From the NCBI RefSeq assembly GCF_964204645.1, contig NC_134030.1:8182278-8246277 (forward strand): a stretch of 64,000 nt of DNA. The letters are read 5' to 3'. Numbering within the stretch: the stretch's first letter is position 1; each line of letters starts with the position of its first letter. Below, in pieces: positions 49,740 through 64,000 of this stretch. A program made the position numbers and the translations under genes. A model generated the notes under the pieces. The model did no database searches and was not told where the DNA came from. It saw only the letters and a program-made list of their open reading frames with translations. Source of the DNA: Tubulanus polymorphus. Taxonomy: Eukaryota > Nemertea > Palaeonemertea > Tubulaniformes > Tubulanidae.

Positions 49740-52700
49740 CCTCCTCCCTGTGTGACCGATCTAAAAATTGACACTGGACCAGGCTTTTCAGTCATTGATA
49801 GGTCTTAATAAAATAAGTTGACAAGTGAAATTAGTAGCCAACTCTGCTGACCTAATGATCATTAAGTAGGGCATGCATGCCATGTTCGTTCGATGATGTT
49901 GTGATGCACGAACAATGCCGAAAAAGTAGAGTATTCTCCGAGGCCATTCTTTCCAGTCAATACAACAATTGTCACAACATCTTTTGTGATTCACTCATTC
50001 AAAACTGTGTTATGCCTAAAGTCCGAGCACAAATCGAATGGACGCTGACTCACTGGTCAGTTATCGGACACTCGAACACGTGCTCGACCCGATGAGAGGA
50101 GCCTCACCACACGCGCCACGCACCAAACTGACACTGACAGTCGGTCAGTGAGTGTAACTAAGAGGCCTTATCAGTGGGCCTAAACTTAAATACAAGCCGC
50201 ATGGGCATGACCTAACAGTCGGCGATAAGCCTGAATAATCCAGAAATTTTAAAAGTTGAAAGAATTACCGTAAACTGCATCGTTACACAGCCGCCTAAAG
50301 AAAACAGACCAGCGTTAAATCAGAAAACCGCGCCGTGATCCATTTGAAGCGGGAGACATGACTCAGAGAGCCGCTTTAGGAGAATTGCTAACAAATCAGT
50401 AACACCTTTGCATAGCGTCTGAAATTGACTTGATGATTATGCTCTCTCGCTATTACACAATAATACATTGGATATCGTATGTATGAATAATATGAATAAA
50501 AGTAAAAACGTTGCGTAAATAAGTTCAAAAGCGAAATTATAGTAGTACAGTCGGTATTTCAATTCTCCTTACTCGGCTCGCACTAGGTTAGGAGGCGGAG
50601 CTACAGTGTGATTGGCTCAGGACCGTGAATGGATGACGTCATTTTACTACGTTTACTACGCCGAGAAGAATGGTGTTCCAAGCAATGCGCCAGAGATCGA
50701 TGGTTCGAATCCCATGTCGATTCTATTTTTAATCGCAGATAGCACAATCGTTGTCATATTTCTTTTCTGTTAAGTCAAATCGAGAACAAATTGAGAACAA
50801 ATTTGAAATTTTTGTGATACACTTTCGCATATCTTTATTTCACAAATCACTATTTTACAATGTAGGCCTATGTACATTTTACAGTGTGGCCCTTGACACA
50901 AAATTGTTAATTCAATAATTGACATGGTTAATTCAACATCAAGGCCATGGAGAGGAAAAAATCTTCTCAGAAAATAATATCCTACTCTAATTTTCAAACA
51001 ATCGAAGGAATTGATTTTGATGCGTAGTACTTACTAGCACAGTGAATTCTAATCTGTCAAAAGATGGATGACTCTTTTTGAAATAAAAAAATGCAATTTC
51101 AGACTTGTATATTACAAGTGACATAGGGTACATATCAGAATGCAGGGGCTTGAACACCCCTGGATAGGTTCCACTTCATGGTACAGTAAACCACGCATAA
51201 GTCTTATTAGGATAAGTTGGATATCAAAAAGTTCATTCTCAAAATCTCATTTTAAATCTTACAGTCCAAAACATCGATTACTGCTTATCATTTGGGACCA
51301 TAAAAATTCATCCGACTTGCAGCAAATCCGACTAAAGTCATTTTCTTGAATACTAATGAACAGATGGACTCCAAATATTGACCGGATTAGACCAAAATCT
51401 GGATAAAGCCGATGCGTAGTAGACCCAACTTTATTGCTAGATTGGTACGACATAAGTGAATGTTCTTCAGTAAATTATATATCCCTACCCCGGCACTAAG
51501 TTTTCCTGATACTTGTATCATCCAGCTTACTGATGACAAAAGACAAAACATTACTTCAACTCCACTGTCAAACGATAACCAAATTAAAATGTGGACAATA
51601 TGTATATATATATTCATATTATGGTATTCACACATAAAACTTCATTCCCGAAATTTACATCAATATCATATATTTTCATATATACAGTATTTTTCCATTA
51701 TTTCCATTACATTGAACAACCATGTACAGATGAGATGTATGAAATACCATCGTCGCTCTCAAATACAAGTTAGATCATGCACCTATTAAACCTGAGCGTA
51801 CCATATTCGAGTGAAGTCGAATCAGCTGCTAAGTGTCAAATTCATGTACAATTATTACATGCAGGAGGAAGAAACAACTTGTTGATTTTGCGAATTTCTT
51901 ATCATCAAGGGGTAAAGCATTCGCTTTGATATTGAGGCATATATCGAATTGTCTTAAAAGGTATTTCTTGGTCCAACGAAATCATAAATTCTTAAAACAA
52001 TACAGGGACCAGTTTCGACTTAAACTCAATGTGAGTTGACCTCAGGGTAGCTAAAAATCTAACTTCCAACAGTTACTAGTGGCGCTCCTGGATGCTTTAT
52101 CTTCAATATTTCCAGTATGGCACTCCAACATCCCAAAAAATGGTGAACTGTATTCAAAATTATGACAAGAAATCAATCGAATTAAATCATCGACCGCGGA
52201 AGCCATTTTCTTAACCAGTAATGTTAGGTATTCGTCCTAATTTCAGCCCAGCCCTACACTATCTTTTAATAACGTGACTTTTCATATAGGACACACTTAT
52301 TAATCATTCACATTTACCCACATAAATACTATTTCTGTACATTATATATATACATATACATCAATTAATACATTATTATTATAGTCAATATCAGTTTATA
52401 GTTTAATTTGCATTGATTGTGTTTTTTCACCAGTGTTTTCGTCGCTACGATATCTTGCTTAAATCTAATCGGCTACATATCATCAAGATATTCCTAAAAT
52501 TGACTTGCATTAGCAGTCATTCCACACTACCTAAAACACATACAACTAACACCCTTTTTATAGGCACCACTAGTATTCTAGTAGCTACACTAAGAATCAA
52601 TGTACACAAATGACGCACAATTCATTAATTACACAGACAATATTTCACCAATTTCTACCCATTTTCCCCAAGGTGCATATGTTATCTTATGAATGAAATA

Positions 52701-52975
52701 ATCAACCTTATGTTCATGGTATTATTCCCATACCACAGCATCATTTAATCAATAATCATTCCATCATAAATTTCTAATGAAAAATAATTGCATTAACAAG
52801 ACTGTCCTGGCAAAATTCTTAATCAAATTTTGATGACAAATATGTAGGTTGAAATAGTAGCTGCGAAAATGAACCCAGAATGAAATACGACAGTGATTGA
52901 ATGTACCGTCATACATACCCCGATCATGAACATACAACAGTATTTTTTTCTTTTCACCTCTCATTAATGAATGGA
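49740..52975. other. Nothing recognised
   Basis: A tRNA-like B-box GGTTCGAATCC at 50702-50712 lacks a convincing A-box and acceptor stem. Remaining ORFs look like chance. Confidence 0.45.
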
Positions 52976-52980
52976 ACATA

Positions 52981-53224
52981 GAATGAAATACTGGCACACT
53001 TGATGGCCTAACAAAACATTAGGTCACTTATAGTGAAAATCAGTTCTTGCCATTCTCACTCAAAATATGGTATACATTTCACCGAAAATTGATTTAATGA
53101 TGAGAAAAGTTGATTATCTAATTATATAAAGAAATTCAAACGCAGTAACCTAATGCCACAAGCGATCCTGGCAGATTATCAATGAATCCTCGCTTCCCTC
53201 AGTAGCGTTGCCGGTATCCAATTG
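52981..53224. mobile_element. MITE of the GGGATACCGGCA family, same orientation
   Basis: Starts AATGAAATACTGGCACACTT and ends GTTGCCGGTATCCAATTG. It shares TAGTGAAAATCAGTT, CACTCA.AATATGGTAT and AGCGATCCT.. with the 21951 copy. The CTCF-like motif has decayed to ACTTGATGGCC. Confidence 0.7.
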
Positions 53225-53304
53225 AAAAGACGAGGCATACTCTTTTTTATGAATTCATGTTACTCATACCTATCTACTTGATGTACTAATCTAAACTACA
53301 ATGA

Positions 53305-53436
53305 CAGGGTCCCTACAGATCCCTTATTCCTGGATATAAAGAGTTTGAAAGGGGAAAATTTCAAATTTTGATGAAGTGTCAGCATTTTCCATTTAGAAGA
53401 CATTTTCTAAGAAATCAAGGAGTTGTAAGGACCCTG
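53305..53436. mobile_element. MITE-like element with CAGGGTCC termini
   Basis: Begins CAGGGTCCCTACAGATC and ends GTAAGGACCCTG. It matches both ends of the copy at 59845-60166 but lacks that copy's nested foldback. Non-coding. Confidence 0.7.
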
Positions 53437-54580
53437 AAAGGTACCATTACTGTGATTACCAGCAGTGTATAGTATTTGTACTTAGGTATATTCGTTCAGG
53501 TTCACTCGGGAGTTCTATTCATAAGATATGATATTCATAGGATACAAAATACAAACAGTTCAATTAATAGTTCTGATTTTTTCACTTTAGACTTACTCAG
53601 TCTTGAAACTAATTTACAATATTACTGTTATGCGCTGATACTTCCACTACACCTTATGTATCGTTATCTTCTCAATTCATTTCACCGTCCAAAAAATCAA
53701 CCTTAAGCACCCATTTTCACGCGTCTAAAAATCCATTAATCGATAACATGAACAAATTAGAAGATGTATCACTCGATCAATAATATTTACATTGAGCAAT
53801 GATTCGAATGAAACATAGGTGGTGCCACAAGTATATTCTACAATCATCAAAAACAGTACACGCCCAGGAACCACAAAAAGGCATTTTCTTCCCTAATTAA
53901 GACATGAGAAAATCAGGTGGATGCAAGAAGGCCACTGATATCGGTGATTGAAGCGTTAAGAAGAAAGCAAACTTGATTTTGCCATTCGAGTTTCTGGCGT
54001 TGAAGCAAAACATCAACGAGCAAATATAAAACCTGGACGAAATCTTATTTTATCACACACAGGCAATAGCTTCGAACAATTTCTCGTGTTCTCTCTTTGA
54101 TATTAGGCTTGTAGTATCTCTAGTAATGTATATCATAAGCAAGGCACAATAAGAAAGTACGGTACATTCCGACCAGAAATATTTCTCATTATGTCATTTA
54201 CATTTATTAGCAAACTTTAAGCACCCCTGATGTGCTTTATGTTCAAAATTTCAATAAATACCTTTGTTTTAAGTTCTAATAATAATTACCCTTCAAACTC
54301 GATGTCGATATTATTTTGTAATGTTATTCTAGCTCTCATACATCTTCCATCTGCATCAAGTTCACATTCAAATTCACGTTCAAATTCTGTGAAACTAGTC
54401 TGATGGGAGAACGATTACTTACTGAGATCACTTCCGGTTGTTACAATACTGTCGTAAAGGTGTCATTTCAGGTGTTAAAAAGATCGCGCGATAAACCTAT
54501 GATACGTCGAAAACATGAGCGATGAAAAATAGTTACTATAATCTTTATAGGTAAGTAATCGTTTTCGGGACAGAGATGTA

Positions 54581-54582
<2 letters not shown>

Positions 54583-54614
<32 letters not shown>

Positions 54615-54615
54615 G
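54583..54615. repeat. (GAT)n trinucleotide repeat
   Basis: About eleven GAT units passing into GGCGACGGCGAC. The His-rich minus-strand ORF is its translation. Confidence 0.95.
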
Positions 54616-55887
54616 CGACGGCGACAATGAAAAACGAAGGAAGCTGATGAACGAAGTTTATACAGACTCAACAAAAAATATGTACATATATTCAGGCCTT
54701 AATCCTTTTCGTGAAACAAGGCCCTGAGGCTTAACTGACTTACTTTTCACGAGTTTTAAAGGTTATATACCATAAGGAGGTATAACATAATGCCAGCCAA
54801 CTGCAAGTCGACTTTGGTTGGCGATTTGCTCTTGACCATCAATATGGACATTATCGGTACGTCCATGACGTCTTAAGGCGCTATGCATGTAATATACATC
54901 AATACAATAACAACTATAATTATGTCACTATAAAACCGAAGACCTTGCTACCAGTTGAAAAATGGCTGCCGTTAATGAAAAGCTTGCATTTTTTGTAGAC
55001 TAGATTTATTTCATCTAATTACATATGGTTGAATATAATCTGTGCAATGTGATACCACAACCCGCATGTCATAATTATACAGTTCCCTGATAGAAAAAGA
55101 AGAATGGACAGTCGACCTCTGCTCCATCCTATCTCTAGTGGCAGTTAACAGAACATTAAATACAAAGGAGTATCTTAACTACCGGGTACACGCATAATTG
55201 TAAGTCATGCTAAGCAATCTTGCATTCATATACAAAATATATATTATACATGGGGATACATGACCCGGCATGTGATGTAATATACTCATCATACGAATGG
55301 ATGGTAGTGATCTAGAATATCAATAGCACTATACTTAACTCATGTAAGATTATAATCGAAGCATATTAACTTAAAAAGCCTTAGCATAGCCTATACATAA
55401 AAAAAATTTTCGATCTTCAAATTTATCATAATATATCGATCTTATTACATCTCGCGAAACCATAAGCATTTCACAAGTTTAGTTTGAATATTTACAAGCT
55501 TCGTTTTTTTTTTGTTTCTAATATTTTTCTTAATGCTCAATGACGTACTGAAAAAATATATGTACTTTTTGTATCTACATTACTGGCACTTTAAAAGGGT
55601 CTGAATGCAAAATATATTCGTTCCTCAGTCTACCCTATGTACACTTTTTTGAAAGATGATAGGTTAAAAACATTTATTTTCAGCTGGCATCAAGGTCGAC
55701 AGGAGAACTTCATATTCGAAAATAAGCAGGTTTAAAAAAGATCGTGCTAATGTATTCGTCGTTCATTTTCATATGGAAGTCTCAGATTTTCAAATGCATG
55801 TCGTTAAAAGCCTAGATAGTTTATCCCCATCCTTGAACAACTTAACATTGTATAAATGTATTATTCTGGCATAAAACAGCACAGTAG

Positions 55888-55889
<2 letters not shown>

Positions 55890-55942
<53 letters not shown>
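55890..55942. repeat. (AG)n microsatellite
   Basis: AG dinucleotides over about 53 bp with one AGAAAG interruption. Confidence 0.97.
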
Positions 55943-55944
<2 letters not shown>

Positions 55945-56218
55945 TCAAACATTAGACTGAAGCTGAACAGCTTGTAGCCTAACTGAACAATATAATATCA
56001 AAACATTTCAGTTAACAACCTTTCGATTTTCGATGAATAATCTTTAATGTAAGTGGTCCTCACTTTAAAAACACAATCGGTTGCAGATCTTTCGTAGAAT
56101 ATTCACAGCAGTCGCCGAGAGACATTATCTTTTGAGTAAAACAAACTAGGGGTCCAGGGACACCATGCCCACTTGGGAAGTGGTTTCAAATGCTCAACAA
56201 TCTAACAATTTCAATATT

Positions 56219-56830
56219 CAACACCCTCTGGTGACCATATACAAAAACCAATGACCTTGAAACTCAATACAATCATAAAACATGTCAGCAGCTACGATTT
56301 TGTAATTGATTGTGATAACAAACAATGCCTCGTTGACAATTTAATATGGAAATACTAAGTTATTCTACTATTCAACGCCCCCTGGTGACCATATTCAAAA
56401 CCCAATAACCTTGTAACTCACCATATTCATAGAACATGTCATGAACTACAACTTTGCAATTGATGATGGTAAGAAAATATGCCTAGGTACCAATATAATA
56501 AGGAAATACCAGGTTATTCTACTATTCAACGCCCCCTGGTGACCATATACATTAACTAATGTCCTTAAAACTCACCATAATCATGGAAGATGTCATGAGC
56601 TACAACTTTGCAATTGATTACGGAAACAAAATATGTATTGGTACAAATATAATATAGAAATACTAAGATATTGTATTATTCAACGCCCCCTGGTGGCCAT
56701 ATACAAAAAACAATGAACTTGAAACTCACCCCAATCATAGAACACGTTATACGCTACAACTTTCTAATTCATTGTTGTACCAAAATATGCTTAGGTATCA
56801 ATATAATGTCGAAATCTTTTTCCCACCTAC
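56219..56830. repeat. Tandem array, four units of exactly 154 bp, each with a CTCF-like motif
   Basis: The shared CAAC[AG]CCC[TC]CTGGTG[AG]CCATAT block begins at 56219, 56373, 56527 and 56681, three steps of 154. On the minus strand the fourth unit reads TGGCCACCAGGGGGCGTTG, which agrees with the CTCF consensus TGGCCACCAGGGGGCGCTA except at two bases near the 3' end. Units 2 and 3 differ by one more base (TGGTCACC), and unit 1 is more diverged. Confidence 0.9.
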
Positions 56831-57372
56831 AAATAAGTACTAATGACACCAAGATGGCCGCCAATTGCATCATAATTGGCGGATCAAAAATACCTGTCTC
56901 AGGTATAAAACATCCCTTTACAAAGAATACCCATCACAAATTGCAATGAGAAATGGCAAACCAGTAGGAAGCTACAGGACCTAGAATTCTGGCCAAATTT
57001 GACATTTTTGGGCACTTAAAAGGTCATAGGACGGCCATCTTAAGTCAGATGGACCCAATTTTTCTTATGCTGATGGGCCCTTGGTAGATTCAAATATAAT
57101 CGAAAGATCAAGGTAAATGATCAAAGCCTCTTCAAAATTTCCCTCGTAAACTTCGAAAATGTGTAAAAAGTGCTTTTTTTGGCGAACAACAATGGCTGCC
57201 AGTCGGCCATCTTGAATCTGACAGGGCCAGTTTTTGGGCTGAAGATGTGTCTAGGGTAGATACATGTATAAACCAAATATCAAGACATTACCTTGAAGCG
57301 TCTTCAAAACTTCCCAAAATAACTGGATTCCGTCTACGGACGGACGGACGACGGACGAAAAATGAACGCAAT

Positions 57373-57403
57373 AGCCCGCTGGGACTTAAGTCCCAAGTGG
57401 GCT
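57373..57403. repeat. Terminal hairpin of the 56-57 kb element
   Basis: AGCCCGCTGGGACTT folds on AAGTCCCAAGTGGGCT with a mismatch in the middle of the stem. Confidence 0.75.
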
Positions 57404-57462
57404 AAAAATGGCACAAATTTATGATTGAAGACCGAATAATTCATCGAAATACTGTATGTATG

Positions 57463-57600
57463 TTGGTGAAAAGAGACTCCCACAATAATGACGAAAAATA
57501 AAGCCAAAAAATGTTTCCTTGAGCTAGTAGTCTATTCAATGTTTCGACTAATAGTCATCTTCAGGTATTGTTGGCGATGAGTATTATTGTGGGATTCTCT
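57463..57600. repeat. Inverted-repeat segment, possibly Penelope-like derived
   Basis: AGAGACTCCCACAATAATGA pairs with ATTATTGTGGGATTCTCT. Between them is TTTCGACTAATAGTCATCTTCAGG, written here as TTTCGACTAATAGTC plus ATCTTCAGG. Similar 'TTTCGGC..CATCTTCAG' phrases lie near the ends of Penelope-like retroelements. Related phrases occur at about 17430-17465 and 59528-59555. Origin is inference. Confidence 0.35.
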
Positions 57601-58069
57601 TTATATTATCGTCACAACACGGATATAGTGCGCGATTAATGGTGAACTGTATGCTGGCTTTAAAAATTCTGACATCATCAGAATTTAGTGTATTAGGTCA
57701 TTTTCACCCCGGCCTAACCGATCAACATAGCGGAAAACTTAGATAAAAAGAAATATTTTCATTAAGTACAATCATCACTGCATACATTCATACATACTAA
57801 CTGCATTAAAAATTAAACACTAGAATTAAAACAAATAAACCAATCGGAAAAGACGCTAAAACGCTTCATGGCAACAAAATTACATGAAAATTCAATAATA
57901 ACAGGTGTATACGCAGTGTAACTCCAATTCTTTCATCGTACTAACTCATCCTGCATGACTAACTGTGGGTAGGCAGACCAGTCCATCTAGTGGTGTCCAG
58001 ATCAGCCACTTTCTGCTACTGTTTCACCCGACCTACGAAGCTACGATTAGCAGCTGTTCCTCATTCGAG

Positions 58070-58496
58070 TCAATGAACTTTGTTTTATTGCATTTCGACG
58101 CTGTGAATGATCACATCCATTAGCTGACCACGTAAGCCAGCCGTGTAAAATGTTTGCATCGAAATCGCAAGAATAAAACCGAAGTTCCGTGGTGCTTGAA
58201 ATTTGTCCCGTTCCAATCAGTCAGACGATCACAATTCGCTATTATCTTACTAATCCCTGAGTGAGAGTAAGCCGGCTGTATGAACGAGCTGCGGCACATC
58301 AACGACCCGGGACGCAGTCACCGCGTTCTGCACGCGCGGCACCGGGATACAACCAACCTACTCTTCGTCTTCTACTATGCGCTCCGTCGATGCTATATAC
58401 AACCCGACGACTGTATCCCCGTGCCCTGAGGCTGACGCGCACGCACACGCTTAGAAGACATTACACAGCTTGTATAGCTGTTCGTCGGTCTGTGAG
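58070..58496 (-). other. Probable 3' UTR of the SLC6 gene
   Basis: Sequence directly after the SLC6 stop. An AATAAA hexamer on the minus strand lies at 58084-58089 (TTTATT on the plus strand), giving a 3' UTR of about 430 bases. The plus-strand ORF that covers this stretch is treated as antisense chance. The cleavage site itself is inferred. Confidence 0.5.
58084..58089 (-). terminator. Polyadenylation signal AATAAA
   Basis: Canonical hexamer on the minus strand about 408 bases past the SLC6 stop codon. No nearer AATAAA was seen on this strand. Confidence 0.5.
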
Positions 58497-63434
<4,938 letters not shown>

Positions 63435-64000
63435 CTAAAAAAGATATATACATATTCTTCGGTCATAAGATTTTCAATTTTACAGAGAAAATGTAGATGC
63501 ACCAAACATTTGATGATATGAATTATTCAGGTGCGCATGCAATCAACCAAGACTTGTTCGCATTAATTGAATTGATATCAAAAGAGCAACAATCAAAAAT
63601 TATTATAACATATGGCGATATTAGCCACGCAGAACAGCAATAATTAATTTCTATTTTACGCCATGGTATGAAAACAGGTGAGTTGTTACTATTGTTATTT
63701 GGAATGGCAAAATAAAAATAGCTTCACATGGAAATATGCAGCTTAAATTTTCCATGTTGGTATAAAGGCATGTGTATCGATATAGGTTGGATCTGGTTAC
63801 ATTTGCGAATTAAAATAGGAATTATTTGAAAATGAACTGATTTTATACTTGAGGAGTTCGTTTTTATTCACAAATGTGGAACTGGGTCCCGATTCATATA
63901 TAAACTTATGTACGATCACGTCGAAATCAACCTTGGATTTAATGATTACAATAAAAAATCTATATACACGAAAATCAAAAGATGATTGAAGATCGCAATT
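63435..64000 (-). other. SLC6 intron continuing beyond the window
   Basis: No TM6-type exon (family motif around W-x-A-x-x-Q) is seen. The MITE at 63789-63893 lies here. Confidence 0.6.
63789..63893. mobile_element. Foldback MITE with GGACCCAGTTCCAC-type ends
   Basis: GGATCTGGTTACATTTGCGA at the left pairs imperfectly with CACAAATGTGGAACTGGGTC at the right. The ends match those of the 2801-2916 element, and the loop holds GAAAATGAACTGATTTTA. Confidence 0.55.

Larger units (their letters stand above)
53440..56160. other. Nothing recognised beyond simple repeats
   Basis: AT-rich, with the GAT and AG microsatellites. Confidence 0.5.
56163..57403. mobile_element. Non-autonomous element with terminal GCCCACTTGGG and a 154-bp internal array
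   Basis: GCCCACTTGGGAAGTGG near the left end is mirrored by CCCAAGTGGGC at the right end. Inside are four 154-bp tandem units (56219 on), then about 500 bp with AGATGGCCG and CGGCCATCTTG motifs, a GGACGGACGACGGACGAAAA stretch and the 31-bp terminal hairpin at 57373-57403. No ORF of useful length. The order of parts recalls widespread invertebrate non-autonomous repeats; class not determined. Confidence 0.6.

Noticed and set aside
50640-50730. tRNA gene
   Set aside because: The B-box is present but there is no A-box, acceptor stem or proper T-stem pairing.

Overview
The window is eukaryotic: one gene split by short GT-AG introns, long AT-rich non-coding DNA, several long (AT)n tracts, minisatellites and many small inverted-repeat elements. 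No bacterial gene, operon, phage or CRISPR array is visible. The style of repeats (foldback MITE-like elements, a repeat with GACGGACGG-type ends, hairpin 3' ends) together with a metazoan neurotransmitter:sodium symporter suggests a marine invertebrate, probably a lophotrochozoan such as a mollusc or annelid. This placement is inference.

The only gene that can be named with confidence lies at the right end on the minus strand. Seven consecutive exons (63434 down to 58497) encode the C-terminal half (TM7 to TM12 plus tail) of an SLC6 sodium- and chloride-dependent transporter. The frame is kept across all six introns. Motifs favour the glycine-transporter (SLC6A9/SLC6A5) clade. The 5' exons lie beyond position 64000. 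Downstream of its stop is a 3' UTR with an AATAAA signal.

Region by region: 1-5 kb holds dispersed repeats, a duplicated block and unrecognised ORFs; 5.1-5.25 kb is a long (AT)n; 6.0 and 15 kb hold two copies of a diverged repeat; 8.3-8.5 kb is a 21-bp minisatellite; 11.2 and 14.6 kb hold two possible plus-strand terminal exons; 19.7-20.2 kb is a three-unit tandem repeat; 21.7-24.2 kb is a cluster of inverted-repeat elements; 32.0-32.5 and 33.7-34.9 kb are two large minisatellites; 36.2-38.8 kb is a CpG-rich block with four promoter-like modules sharing an 11-bp motif and, on the minus strand, good splice donors, which looks like a set of alternative first exons; 39-56 kb is mostly featureless intergenic or intronic DNA with small elements; 56.2-57.4 kb is a non-autonomous element carrying four exact 154-bp repeats, each with a CTCF-like motif.

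Most open reading frames longer than 60 codons here are chance or repeat frames. No complete second gene could be established by reading alone.
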